From Lentzea nigeriaca (GTDB taxonomy: Bacteria > Actinomycetota > Actinomycetes > Mycobacteriales > Pseudonocardiaceae): 64,000 bases of DNA. Made by a program: the position numbers and the translations under genes. The notes beneath the pieces were generated by a model that made no database searches, was not told the origin of the DNA, and saw nothing but the letters and a program-made list of their open reading frames with translations. The DNA is taken from the NCBI RefSeq assembly GCF_016907955.1, contig NZ_JAFBCX010000001.1:1458004-1522003 (forward strand), read 5' to 3'. Shown here in pieces: positions 1 to 8,554 of the stretch; within the stretch, counting starts at the first letter, position 1; each line of letters begins with the position of its first letter.

Positions 1-1289
1 CGCCACAGCACTGCCGGGCGGACGAGCGTCGCCGGGTGGTCCACCATCTGCGAGACGCGGATGAAGGCGCGGTAGACCTGCGGGTTGCCGGGGATCACCT
101 CGAAGAGGCGGCGGGCGTACCACTGCAGGAACCGCGTGGTGAGGGGCAGTTTCTTCTGGCTCCAGCCCAGGTCCGTCGTCGTCGCGGACATCCACGGGAT
201 CTGCGCGGCCTTGGCGACGGCGTGTTGGAAGACGAGCGGTTCCTTGGCCAGGTCGTGGTCCTGGAGCAGGTGTCGCAGCTCGGCGCAGTTCAGGGCGGCG
301 AGGGTCATGCCGTGGCCGTGGACGGGGTTGAGCGAGACGACCGAGTCGCCGAGCGCGAGGAGGCCGCGTGGCCAGTTCGGGACCTTGTGGAACCGGTTCC
401 AGCGGCTGCGCAGGTTGGCGGCGCGGTGGATCGGGGACGCAGGGGTGGCCGTCTTGATGATCTCGGCGATGTCCTGACACTCCAGCGTTGTGGCGTAGGC
501 GAGGAAGCCGTCGTCGTCAGTCGGGGCGACGTCGCCGCCGGCGCCGAACAGCGTGACGAACCACAGTTGTCCGTCCACAGTGGATACCGCGCCGCCGCGT
601 TTCGTGGTGGGGGCGTGGGTGATCTCGCAAGTGGTCTTCCAGTCGAGCGGGAGGTCGTCGTTCACGTGGTAGAGGCGTGAGGTGTAGGCGAGGTGGCCGT
701 TCACGATCATCGGTGCCGGGCAGTGGACGCCGAGCTCCGCGAGCCACGAGACGAGCTTGCTGGTGCGACCGGACGCGTCGACCACGAGGTCCGCGTAGTC
801 GGTGAACGGCTCGCCGGACCGCCTGCCGTGCACGCCGGTGACGGTGCCGCGGTCGTGCAGCAGGCCGTCGACCGTGACGCCGTCCACAAGGGACACGTTC
901 GCAAGCTTGAGCACCCTGCGGCGGATGATCCGCTCGATCGTCACGCGGGTCGTCGACGGGACGGTCAGACCGATGGGGTCGCGGGGTGCCCAGCCCGCCG
1001 GGACGCGGCTGGCGAAGTCGCTTCCGAGGTCGGCCTGGACGGCGCCCGCTGCCCGCAGTTCCGCGCCGAGACTGGGAAAGAGCGCTTCGAGCACCTCGGC
1101 GCCGCGGGCGAGCAGGGCGTGGGGGTGATGGGCCTGCGGAGTGCCTGAGCGATGCCCGGCGTCTGCTGGGATCTGGTCGCGTTCCACGAGCACCACGTCG
1201 CCGTACGACTCGGACAACACCCTGGCCGCCAGCAGTCCCGCGAAGCCGGCGCCGATGACCAGGGCGCGGTCGGAGTACATGGCGCACAT
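1..1289 (-). CDS. FAD-dependent oxidoreductase (PHBH-like), C-terminus cut by window edge
   Basis: The reading frame opens at an ATG at 1289 (a second in-frame ATG lies at 1280) and stays open to the window edge, so about 429 residues are visible and the end is missing. Residues 11-25 carry the Rossmann FAD-binding motif (VIGAGFAGLLAARVL), and a GDS-type motif (LALGDSVVSLNPVHGHGM) lies about three quarters along; both are usual in flavoprotein monooxygenases and halogenase-like oxidoreductases. The substrate cannot be told. The LuxR-type regulator gene lies 15 bases upstream on the same strand, so the two are probably one operon. Confidence 0.85.
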   Translation of the reverse strand, partial: MCAMYSDRALVIGAGFAGLLAARVLSESYGDVVLVERDQIPADAGHRSGTPQAHHPHALLARGAEVLEALFPSLGAELRAAGAVQADLGSDFASRVPAGWAPRDPIGLTVPSTTRVTIERIIRRRVLKLANVSLVDGVTVDGLLHDRGTVTGVHGRRSGEPFTDYADLVVDASGRTSKLVSWLAELGVHCPAPMIVNGHLAYTSRLYHVNDDLPLDWKTTCEITHAPTTKRGGAVSTVDGQLWFVTLFGAGGDVAPTDDDGFLAYATTLECQDIAEIIKTATPASPIHRAANLRSRWNRFHKVPNWPRGLLALGDSVVSLNPVHGHGMTLAALNCAELRHLLQDHDLAKEPLVFQHAVAKAAQIPWMSATTTDLGWSQKKLPLTTRFLQWYARRLFEVIPGNPQVYRAFIRVSQMVDHPATLVRPAVLW

Positions 1290-1304
1290 GCTGGCAGAGC
1301 CCAG

Positions 1305-2318
1305 CTACCGGATCGATCCCCCAAAAGTCCCTTGCGAGAGTTTCGCGACGAGTTCCGCGCGGCTGCGCACGCCGAACTTCGCGAAGACCGATTTGAGATG
1401 GTCCTGCACCGTGTACGGCGAGATCGTGAGCCGAGCGGCGATCTCCGAGGTCGACTGCCCGGCCAGCACCTCGTGGCAGATCTCCTGCTCGCGGGCGGTC
1501 ACGCCGTGGGCCTTGAGCAGCAGCCCGGTCAGTTCCGCGCCGGACGCCCTGCTGATCGTCACCGCGGCCTCGAAGCCGTTGTCGGAGACAAGTTCGCTGG
1601 CTTCGAGGAGGATCCAGCCGCCGTGGGCGTCCCTGACCCGCGCACGGAACGTTCCGGCGCGCGCACCGGCCGCGGCGGCGCGCAGCATCACCGCGAACCG
1701 GCCCGGCGCGATCTCCTCCATCTCGTCGCGCCACTGGTTCGCGGAGGCGGTCGACGCGCGGATCGTGCCGTCCTGGGCGACCACGACGATGGCGGGCGTG
1801 CCGGCTCGCCGGGCCGCGGTCCTCGCCGCGACGCGGGTGGCTGACCCGAGCGCGGGCGCGACCGAGGCGACGAACTCCAGCTCACGGTCGGTGAAGTCGC
1901 TGGTGCGGACCATGCCCGCGGCGCCCCAGCACGTGCCGTCGGCCCGGAACAGCGCGCGCAGTTCGTGGCTGAGCCCGAGCGGGCGCCAGACCTCGTTGAG
2001 ACGGGTCGAGCGCTGGTCCTCGAGCCTCGCGACGGTGTCGCCGCGCTGGGCGAGCGCCGCGAACGTGTGCGGCTCGCCGGGGGTGTACTCGCAGGTCGCG
2101 AGGAGCGGTTCGTACTGCTGGGGGATGCTGTTGACGCCGCTGGTCATCGAGCTGATCACGCCGGAGTCGGGGTCCATGGACGCCCAGCAGGTGAGCTCGC
2201 ACGGGACCAGGCGGTCGACCAGTGCGATGGCGGCGGCGTGCAGCTGCGCGACATCCAGCCCGGCGCTCGCCAGGGCCGTGACGTCGCGTCGCACGCCCTG
2301 CGCACGGCCTTCCCACAT
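1305..2318 (-). CDS. LuxR-type helix-turn-helix transcriptional regulator
   Basis: A 337-residue protein whose last 65 residues form a GerE/LuxR DNA-binding domain (LTAREQEICHEVLAGQSTSE, then a recognition helix around PYTVQDHLKSVFAKF). The first two thirds look like a GAF/PAS-type sensory region but show no clear ligand motif. The ATG at 2318 was chosen because longer versions of the frame run into the divergent cupin gene starting at 2407. It precedes the FAD oxidoreductase by 15 bases and probably controls that gene, and perhaps the divergent cupin-DUF1304 pair. It has no receiver domain, so it is not a classical response regulator. Confidence 0.85.
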   Translation of the reverse strand: MWEGRAQGVRRDVTALASAGLDVAQLHAAAIALVDRLVPCELTCWASMDPDSGVISSMTSGVNSIPQQYEPLLATCEYTPGEPHTFAALAQRGDTVARLEDQRSTRLNEVWRPLGLSHELRALFRADGTCWGAAGMVRTSDFTDRELEFVASVAPALGSATRVAARTAARRAGTPAIVVVAQDGTIRASTASANQWRDEMEEIAPGRFAVMLRAAAAGARAGTFRARVRDAHGGWILLEASELVSDNGFEAAVTISRASGAELTGLLLKAHGVTAREQEICHEVLAGQSTSEIAARLTISPYTVQDHLKSVFAKFGVRSRAELVAKLSQGTFGGSIR

Positions 2319-2406
2319 GGTTGGGAGTATGCGCTCGCGACGCGTTCCCCGTGCATCCCAGTTTTCCGGGATGTGCCTGGTCGGCCGATGCTCTGATGCT
2401 TTCGGC

Positions 2407-2796
2407 ATGATGAGCACTGCCGGCGAGGGCCCGGAACTGACCGTGCCTGACGCGACGATCACCGTTCGGATCTCGGGCAAGGACACCGACGGCGCCTACG
2501 AGCTGTTCGAGGTGGACGCGCCCCGCGGCGAGGCCGCGCCGCCGCACCGCACTCCGTGGCCGAAGGTCTACTACGTCCTGCACGGGCGCATGGCCGTGTT
2601 GCTCGACGGCGAGTTGCACGACCTGTCGCCGGGTGGCGCCATCGTCATCCCGGCCAACGCGCCGCACACGTTCACCGTGCACACGCCGTCGGTGCAGTTC
2701 CTGGCGTTCGCGGTGGGGGACGTGATGGGCGCGTTCTTCCGCGACCTGTCGGTGAACGGGTTCGAGGCGCTGGAACGTCACGGGGTGACCCTGTGA
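2407..2796 (+). CDS. Small cupin-domain protein
   Basis: A 129-residue single-domain protein with a conserved cupin barrel. HRTPWPKVYYVLHGRMAVLL resembles cupin motif 1, with His at the expected metal position, and PGGAIVIPANAPHTFTVH resembles motif 2. Such proteins act as small isomerases or dioxygenases, or only bind ligands; no specific reaction can be assigned. The start is one of two adjacent ATGs (2407, 2410). Its stop overlaps the GTG of the next gene (gtga), indicating translational coupling. It diverges from the LuxR-type regulator. Confidence 0.85.
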   Translation: MMSTAGEGPELTVPDATITVRISGKDTDGAYELFEVDAPRGEAAPPHRTPWPKVYYVLHGRMAVLLDGELHDLSPGGAIVIPANAPHTFTVHTPSVQFLAFAVGDVMGAFFRDLSVNGFEALERHGVTL

Positions 2797-3182
2797 GCAT
2801 CGTGGCCCAGGTCGCGGCCGGTGTCGCGGCGCTCGTGCACCTCGTCGTGTGGGTGTGGGAGGCGTTCTTGATCCACCGCGTGCACTACACGGTGTTCGGG
2901 CAACCCGCCGAGGACGTGCCGGCGATCCGGTTGTGGGCGTTCGGGGTGGGGTTCTACAACCTGTTCCTGGCGTGCGGCCTGATCGCCGGGCTCGTCGCCG
3001 TGAACTCCGGGCACGAGCTGGTCGGGCGCACGCTGGTGGTCTACGTGTCGTGGTTCATGCTGCTGAGCAGCGTCGTGCTGGCGGTGGCCGATCAGCTGGC
3101 GATGAGCAGGCCGCGCAACCAGGCGTGGGGAGGCGTTGCGGGGGAAGGGATCCCGCCGCTGGTCGCGCTGCTGTTCATGTAG
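2793..3182 (+). CDS. DUF1304-type small membrane protein
   Basis: A 129-residue hydrophobic protein with four predicted membrane helices, starting at about residues 3, 47, 73 and 112. The pattern of an N-terminal WVWEAFLI stretch and a central GFYNLFLACGL segment is that of DUF1304 (YqjF-like) membrane proteins, whose function is unknown. The GTG start overlaps the stop of the cupin gene by four bases, so the two are surely co-translated. Confidence 0.8.
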   Translation: MSIVAQVAAGVAALVHLVVWVWEAFLIHRVHYTVFGQPAEDVPAIRLWAFGVGFYNLFLACGLIAGLVAVNSGHELVGRTLVVYVSWFMLLSSVVLAVADQLAMSRPRNQAWGGVAGEGIPPLVALLFM

Positions 3183-3240
3183 GGGCCATGACAGAATTTC
3201 GGGCAGTTTCAGTGGATGCGACTGTTTGGGGGAACTGTTC

Positions 3241-3648
3241 GTGAGGACGATCGAGCTACCCGACGGAGCTGTGATCACAGGGCGCGGCCTGCGTCAGGGC
3301 AAGATCGTGGACCCGCATCCGGAGTACGGGGTGTACCTGCAGCCCCGGCCTGTCGACGTGCCGTGGCCGCACGACTGGATCGACTGGCCGGACTTCCGTC
3401 TTCCGCGTGACCACGACGCCGCGATCAGGTTGATCCGCGCCCTGCACGCCCGCGCCCTGTCCGGCGAACGCGTCGAGGTGGCCTGCAGCGGAGGCGTCGG
3501 ACGCACCGGCACGGTCATCTCGTGCCTGGCCGTGCTGTCCGGCGTTCCGGCCGACGAGGCCGTCGCGTGGGCGCGCGCGAACTACCACCCGCGTGCGGTG
3601 GAAACACCGTGGCAGAAGCGGTGGGTGCGGCGCTTCCCGTCCAGCTAG
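3241..3648 (+). CDS. Protein-tyrosine-phosphatase-like protein
   Basis: A 135-residue protein starting at GTG 3241. Residues 82-88 form the CX5R phosphatase loop (CSGGVGRTG), with Cys82 as expected nucleophile and Arg88 binding phosphate. The His usually before the Cys is Ala here, and an upstream acidic-proline segment (DWPDFRLPRDHD) may supply the general acid. The fold resembles the compact dual-specificity phosphatases common in actinobacteria. The substrate is unknown. It stands 58 bases after the DUF1304 gene and converges on a MOSC gene. Confidence 0.8.
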   Translation: MRTIELPDGAVITGRGLRQGKIVDPHPEYGVYLQPRPVDVPWPHDWIDWPDFRLPRDHDAAIRLIRALHARALSGERVEVACSGGVGRTGTVISCLAVLSGVPADEAVAWARANYHPRAVETPWQKRWVRRFPSS

Positions 3649-3757
3649 CGGCGACCCGGAACGTCGGCGAGGTAGTTCACGCTCAGCAGGGCGCCCTCGC
3701 GGCACCACGATGCACCCGTCTGGCCGCGAATTCCCCCGGTGACGTTCCGTATCACCA

Positions 3758-4426
3758 CTAGAGGTCCAGTTCGATCACCGTGCGCTTGTGCACCAGGTCG
3801 ATCACGCCCGGCGGCACCGAGTCGCCCGCCGCCAGCAGCCGGGGCAGCAGCTCCGCCTCCGTGGTGATGGCGCGGAAGAACACCTCGACCGTCACGTCGT
3901 GCTCCGGCCGGCGCACGACGGTGATCTCGTCACCGGGCGCGATCAGCCCTGCCTCGATCACGCGGAAGTACGCGCCCGGCCGCGCCACCTGCGTGAACCG
4001 CTTCACCCAGCCGCGCTGCCCGAGGAAGCCCGCGAACGTCCGGCAGGGCACGCGCGCGGCGGAGACCTCCAGCAACGCGGTGCCGATCCGCCACTGCTCG
4101 CCGATGAGGGCGTGCGTGTGGTCGATGCCCTGCGTGGTCAGGTTCTCGCCGAACTGGCCGTTGCGCAGGCCGACGCCCAGCTCGCCCTGCCAGAAGTCCA
4201 GGTCTTCGCGGGCATAGCCGTAAACGGCCTGGTAGTCGCCGCCGTGGTGGTCCCAGTCGGCGATCACGTCGCCCTGGATGCCGCTGCCGGCGGACTTCTT
4301 CGGTCCAGGCGGCCGCACCTCCAGAGGGCCGTCGACGGGGCGCTTGTCGATGGCGGTCGCGCCCTTCTGGGCGTAGTCGACCTCGGTCGTCTTGGACGCG
4401 ATGTTCAACGAGAGCACGACGGGCAT
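3758..4426 (-). CDS. MOSC-domain protein (YiiM-like)
   Basis: A 222-residue MOSC protein. Residues around 58-62 (WDHHGGDYQAV) and 93-97 (GQFGENLTTQG) are the family signature, and VPCRTF near residue 127 supplies the conserved Cys. MOSC proteins handle molybdenum-bound sulfur or, like YiiM, reduce N-hydroxylated compounds with molybdenum cofactor. It lies 10 bases after the MerR regulator in one operon and ends with TAG at 3758. A second MOSC gene of another subgroup occurs at 48394. Confidence 0.88.
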   Translation of the reverse strand: MPVVLSLNIASKTTEVDYAQKGATAIDKRPVDGPLEVRPPGPKKSAGSGIQGDVIADWDHHGGDYQAVYGYAREDLDFWQGELGVGLRNGQFGENLTTQGIDHTHALIGEQWRIGTALLEVSAARVPCRTFAGFLGQRGWVKRFTQVARPGAYFRVIEAGLIAPGDEITVVRRPEHDVTVEVFFRAITTEAELLPRLLAAGDSVPPGVIDLVHKRTVIELDL

Positions 4427-4436
4427 GAGCCCGAGG

Positions 4437-4826
4437 TTATTGGCCGATCGCCCTGGAGGCGATCGAATTGACGTAGTCCTCGTACTTGCCCACCTTGTAG
4501 GTGATCAGGTCCATGCACTCCTGCAGCTGAGCCATCTGCTGGCGCACGCGCTCCTGGTGTTCCTTGAGGATGTCGAGGCGCTGCAGTTCGTTGCCGTCGC
4601 CCTGACGGACCAGTTCGGTGTAGCGGCGGATCTCCGGCACCGGCATCCCGGACATCCGCAGCATGATGCACATGCGCAGCCAGTCGACGTCCTGCTGGGT
4701 GTACACCCGGCGCCCGCCCGGTCCTCTGTGGACCTGGTTGGCGAGGATGCCCTCCTTCTCGTAGAACCGCAGCGCGTGCACGCTCAGCCCGGTGCGTTCG
4801 GCGACCTGCCCGATGCTCAAGCTCAT
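4437..4826 (-). CDS. MerR-family transcriptional regulator
   Basis: A 129-residue MerR protein: N-terminal winged helix (SIGQVAERTGLSVHALRFYE) followed by a long coiled-coil dimerisation helix (about residues 76-112). It lacks the C-terminal Cys pattern of the metal sensors and resembles small-molecule or redox MerR regulators that often sit beside aldo/keto reductases. The ATG at 4826 is chosen because it gives the canonical MerR N-terminus; longer frames run through the promoter. The divergent spacer holds a typical MerR promoter (4844-4874) that reads into the reductase gene. Confidence 0.92.
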   Translation of the reverse strand: MSLSIGQVAERTGLSVHALRFYEKEGILANQVHRGPGGRRVYTQQDVDWLRMCIMLRMSGMPVPEIRRYTELVRQGDGNELQRLDILKEHQERVRQQMAQLQECMDLITYKVGKYEDYVNSIASRAIGQ

Positions 4827-4843
4827 GCACCGAGCATATGTTC

Positions 4844-4874
4844 TTGACCTAGAGACGACTCTAGTTCCTAGGTT
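4844..4874 (+). promoter_or_regulatory. MerR-type promoter and operator for the aldo/keto reductase
   Basis: A -35 box ttgacc (4844-4849) and -10 box taggtt (4869-4874) are separated by 19 bp, the overlong spacing that MerR activators untwist. The spacer contains the dyad ctagag-acga-ctctag (4849-4864). The expected +1 is around 4880-4882, at the ATG of the reductase, so the message is probably leaderless. The MerR gene itself diverges from this site. Confidence 0.75.
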
Positions 4875-4881
4875 TTCCGGC

Positions 4882-5910
4882 ATGACAATGCGTTACCGCG
4901 TACTCGGGGGAACTGGCATCGAGGTCAGCCACCACTGCCTCGGCGCCATGATGTTCGGCCACGTCGCCAACTCTGACCACGACGAGGGCGTGCGGATCAT
5001 CCACCGCGCACTCGACGCCGGCATCAACTTCGTCGACACCGCAGACATGTACTCGGCAGGGGAGTCCGAGGAGATCGTCGGCAAGGCGTTGCAGGGCCGC
5101 AGGGACGACGTCGTGCTGGCCACGAAGGTGCACTTCCCGCTCACCGAGGGCCGCAACCGCAGCGGCAACTCGCGTCGTTACATCGTGCGGGCGGTCGAGG
5201 ACAGCCTGCGGCGGCTCGGCACCGACTGGATCGACCTGTACCAGGTGCACCGGCCGGACTACAGCACCGACGTCGAGGAGACGCTGTCGGTGCTGACGGA
5301 TCTGGTGCGGGAGGGCAAGATCCGGGCGTTCGGCTGCTCGACGTTCCCCGCCGAGGAGATCGTCGAGGCGCACCACGTGGCGCTCAACCGCGGGCTGATG
5401 CGGTTCCGGACCGAGCAGCCTCCGTACTCGTTGCTGGCGCGCGGGATCGAGCGGTCGGTGCTGCCGGTGTGTCAGCGGCTCGGCATGGGTGTGCTGGTGT
5501 GGAGTCCGCTGGCCAGCGGGTTCCTGTCGGGCAAGCACCGGAAGGGCGCGTCGGCCGAGGCCTTCCGGGCGACGCTGACGCCGGACCGGTTCGACGAGTC
5601 GCTGCCGCGCAACGCGGCGAAGTTCGACGCCGTGGAGGAGTTGGCGAAGCTCGCCGACGAGATGGGGGTGTCGCTGCCCGCACTCGCGATCGCGTTCGTG
5701 ACGACGCACTCGGCGATCACCGGGCCGCGCACGATGGAGCACCTGGAGTCGTTGCTGGAGGGAGCTTCGCTGGTGCTGACCGACGACGTGCTGGACCGGA
5801 TCGACGAGATCGTGCCGCCCGGCGTCGACACCTACGACGCGAACGGGGTCTGGAAGCCCGCGTCGCTGCTGGACGTCCACCAGCGACGCAGGCCCCTGGA
5901 CCAGCGCTGA
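4882..5910 (+). CDS. Aldo/keto reductase
   Basis: A 342-residue NADPH-dependent aldo/keto reductase. Catalytic Asp and Tyr are in FVDTADMYSAGESEEIVG, the Lys in VVLATKVHF and the His in LYQVHRPD; the cofactor segment (GPRTMEHLESLL) is near residue 285. The sequence fits the AKR11/YajO-like soluble group acting on aldehydes and quinones. The start at ATG 4882 falls on the predicted transcription start of the MerR-type promoter. The stop at 5910 directly abuts the stop of the convergent secreted-protein gene at 5911. Confidence 0.92.
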   Translation: MTMRYRVLGGTGIEVSHHCLGAMMFGHVANSDHDEGVRIIHRALDAGINFVDTADMYSAGESEEIVGKALQGRRDDVVLATKVHFPLTEGRNRSGNSRRYIVRAVEDSLRRLGTDWIDLYQVHRPDYSTDVEETLSVLTDLVREGKIRAFGCSTFPAEEIVEAHHVALNRGLMRFRTEQPPYSLLARGIERSVLPVCQRLGMGVLVWSPLASGFLSGKHRKGASAEAFRATLTPDRFDESLPRNAAKFDAVEELAKLADEMGVSLPALAIAFVTTHSAITGPRTMEHLESLLEGASLVLTDDVLDRIDEIVPPGVDTYDANGVWKPASLLDVHQRRRPLDQR

Positions 5911-7032
5911 CTACCAGGCCTGGGTGGTCAGGCCAGTGCCGAGGTAGATCTGGTCGTACCCGTTCCCGTCGTTGTCGTCGGTGTAGACGACGGTGATGCG
6001 GCCCCACGGATCGACGCCGACGGCGGGTTCGTTCTGCCTGCCGGTGGCGTTGGAGACCGTGAGCTGCCGCGCGGGGCGGCCGGTGGTGGTGCCGTCGGGG
6101 TTGTAGACGTGCGTGTAGACGTCGTCCGCTTCCGCCGTGGTCACCGCGACGCCGAGCTGGTCGTCGATGCCGACCTGCGGGTCGGTGCCGGTCGTCTGGG
6201 CGACGGCCCCGCGGGGCGCCCCGGCCGCGGTGAAGGACTGCGTGTGGACACCGGACTGTTCCCACGCGACGGCGAAGTCGCCGTTGAAGTTCGCGGCCAC
6301 GTCGGGGTGTTTTCCTTGCCCTGTCGTGGTTTGCGCCTGCTTCACGCCGCCGGACGGGGTGAGGATCTTGCGGGCGACGTTCGTGTCCGCCTCCCACACC
6401 ACGATCGCGTTGCCCGCGGCGCCCATCGCGACCTGGGGCTTGGCATGCGTGCCGCCAGCGTTGTTGACCTGGGCCTCGTAGGTCTTGGACGAGATGGACG
6501 CGAACCCGCTCACGCGCACGGTGGGCGGGTTCGTGCCCTGCTTGTCCTCCCACGTGACGGCGAAGGCGCCGGTGTCCGGATCGGCTGCCACGCTGGGAAA
6601 GTACTGCTGGCCGTCAGCGCTCGCGTTGGCCGTGCCGGAGCCAGAGACGGTGCCGCTCGTGCTGACCGAGCGGACCGCGATGTTGTAGAAACCGTTGCCG
6701 TCCGGGTCTTCCGACCACACGACGACGGCGGTGCCGTTCTCGTGCAGTGCGACGTCGGGCTGCCAGTGGCGCCAGTTGCCGGTGCCGCCGGCGCTCAGCT
6801 TCTTCTCGTAGAGGGACGTTCCCTCCTTGTAGAGGCGGATCCAGACGTCGGAGTGGATCGGGTCCTCGGGGTTGCTGGTGTCGCGGTCGTCCTCCCACAC
6901 GACGGCGGTGTAGCCGTTGCGGGTGGCCGAGGCGGACGCGTTGTCCTGGTCGCCGGTCGAGTCGCTGTTGACCGTGGACCACGTCATGGGCGCGGGGGCG
7001 AGCAGGAGGCTCGCGATCAGCAGTGTCTTCAC
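5911..7032 (-). CDS. Secreted repeat protein, probable beta-propeller
   Basis: A 373-residue protein with a short signal peptide (MKTLLIASLLLAPAPMTWS). The mature part contains at least six related blades of about 50 residues with a recurrent pattern of alternating hydrophobic residues, Trp-Glu/Ser-Asp and a DxxGN/G turn (for example AVVWEDDRDT, VVVWSEDPDGNG, AVTWEDKQGT, IVVWEADT, AVAWEQSG, VVYTDDNDGNG). This suggests a sialidase-type propeller without recognised catalytic residues. Its ATG overlaps the stop of the upstream phosphatase gene by four bases, so both are co-expressed and exported. Function unknown. Confidence 0.75.
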   Translation of the reverse strand: MKTLLIASLLLAPAPMTWSTVNSDSTGDQDNASASATRNGYTAVVWEDDRDTSNPEDPIHSDVWIRLYKEGTSLYEKKLSAGGTGNWRHWQPDVALHENGTAVVVWSEDPDGNGFYNIAVRSVSTSGTVSGSGTANASADGQQYFPSVAADPDTGAFAVTWEDKQGTNPPTVRVSGFASISSKTYEAQVNNAGGTHAKPQVAMGAAGNAIVVWEADTNVARKILTPSGGVKQAQTTTGQGKHPDVAANFNGDFAVAWEQSGVHTQSFTAAGAPRGAVAQTTGTDPQVGIDDQLGVAVTTAEADDVYTHVYNPDGTTTGRPARQLTVSNATGRQNEPAVGVDPWGRITVVYTDDNDGNGYDQIYLGTGLTTQAW

Positions 7033-8543
7033 GGCGCCTGCAATCCGGGGTTGGACGACTCGATGACGTAGCTGCCGACGGTCTTGACCGGGTAGTCGCG
7101 GACGGTGACCTTGTCGACAGCGCGGAAGTCGACGTTCATCTGGGCCGGCGTGGTGCGGGTGCGGACGTAGCCGCGCAGGTTCTTGAAGTACTTCACGTGC
7201 GGGTTCAGCGTCGGGTTGAGGCTGTTGTCGGCCGCGTTGCCGTCACCGCCGGACGTGATCGACGTGGTGACGAGCTCGGTGCCGATGATCCGGTTCTGCG
7301 TGCCGTAGTTCTGCATGAGGTTCGCGGCCCAGCTGCGGTGCACGTCGCCGGTGAGGACGACGGTGCCCTTGTTGGCGTTGGTGTCCCAGGCGTTCTGGAT
7401 GCGGGTGCGGTTGGCGGTGTAGCCGTCCCACGCGTCCATGCTCTTCGCGCCGTCCGCGCTCGCGAGCCGTTGGGCGAAGAACACCTGCTGGCCCAGGAAG
7501 TCCCAGGTGCCGAGCTTCTGGCGCAGGCCGTCGATCAGCCACGTCTCCTGAGCGGTGCCGGTGATCGTGCGCGCCGGATCGTCGGCTTCCTGGCAGACCT
7601 TCGTGCCGTCGCCGCATGCCTGGTCGTCGCGGTACTGGCGGGTGTCGAGCATGTGGAACGTGGCGAGGCTGCCCCAGCGGACCCTGCGGTGCAGCAGCAT
7701 GTTCTCCGCGCTCGGGGCCTGGGCGCTGCGCAGCGGCATGTGTTCGTAGTACGCCTTGTACGCGGCCGCGCGGCGGGCCCTGAAGTCACCGGCGGGGCTC
7801 GTGTCGTTGCGGACCAGGTTGGCGTAGTTGTTCTCTACTTCATGATCGTCCCAGACGACCAGCCAGGGCGCGGTGGCGTGCGCGGCCTGCAGGTCCGGGT
7901 CGGTCTTGTACTGGGCGTGGCGGACCCGGTAGTCGGCCAGGGTGCTGATCTCGGCGGCGGGCGCGAACTGGCGCACCCTCGTGGTCGACGCCGCGCCCTC
8001 GTAGATGTAGTCGCCGAGGTGCAGGATCAGGTCGGGGTGTTCCTCGGCCATCCGGCGGTAGGCCGTGAAGTAACCCTCCTCGTAGTGCGCGCACGAGGCG
8101 AAGAGCATGGTGAGTTCGGGAGAGGTGCCCAAGGCCGGTGCGGTGAGGGCGCGGCCGGCGGGGGAGATGTGACCGGCGGCGCGGAAGCGGTACCAGTACT
8201 CGCGGCCGGGTTCGAGGCCGGTCAGGGTGACGTGGACGGAGTGGGCGCTCGCCTGCGTTGTCGTGAACGTGCCGGTGCGGGTGATGCTCGTGAAGCGTTC
8301 GTCGGTGGCGACCTGCCATTCGACGGCGGTGTCGGTGTTCGGCATGCCGCCGAGACCGTCGGCGTTCAGGGGGTTCGGGGCGAGGCGGGTCCAGATGACG
8401 AACCCGTCGGCTGCCGGTTCGCCGGACGCGACGCCGAGGGTGAAGGGATAGCCGATGGCGTTGGCCAGCCGCGGGATGAGTGCTCCGGCGCTCGCTCCCG
8501 CGAGGCCGCCCACGATGAAGGTGCGTCTCCGTAACGTGGTCAT
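7029..8543 (-). CDS. phoD: PhoD-like alkaline phosphatase, Tat-exported
   Basis: A 504-residue protein with a twin-arginine signal (MTTLRRRTFIVGGLAGASAG) and the PhoD layout: an N-terminal fibronectin-like domain (about residues 35-140) and a metallophosphatase domain. Metal ligands are visible in LFASCAHYEEGY, LHLGDYIYEG, VVWDDHEVENNY and LTGDVHRSW. PhoD enzymes release phosphate from diesters and monoesters outside the cell using calcium and iron. It is preceded by a short FAD-protein stub 11 bases upstream and followed by a coupled secreted protein. No PHO box was recognised. Confidence 0.9.
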   Translation of the reverse strand: MTTLRRRTFIVGGLAGASAGALIPRLANAIGYPFTLGVASGEPAADGFVIWTRLAPNPLNADGLGGMPNTDTAVEWQVATDERFTSITRTGTFTTTQASAHSVHVTLTGLEPGREYWYRFRAAGHISPAGRALTAPALGTSPELTMLFASCAHYEEGYFTAYRRMAEEHPDLILHLGDYIYEGAASTTRVRQFAPAAEISTLADYRVRHAQYKTDPDLQAAHATAPWLVVWDDHEVENNYANLVRNDTSPAGDFRARRAAAYKAYYEHMPLRSAQAPSAENMLLHRRVRWGSLATFHMLDTRQYRDDQACGDGTKVCQEADDPARTITGTAQETWLIDGLRQKLGTWDFLGQQVFFAQRLASADGAKSMDAWDGYTANRTRIQNAWDTNANKGTVVLTGDVHRSWAANLMQNYGTQNRIIGTELVTTSITSGGDGNAADNSLNPTLNPHVKYFKNLRGYVRTRTTPAQMNVDFRAVDKVTVRDYPVKTVGSYVIESSNPGLQAP

Positions 8544-8554
8544 GACCAGCAGGC

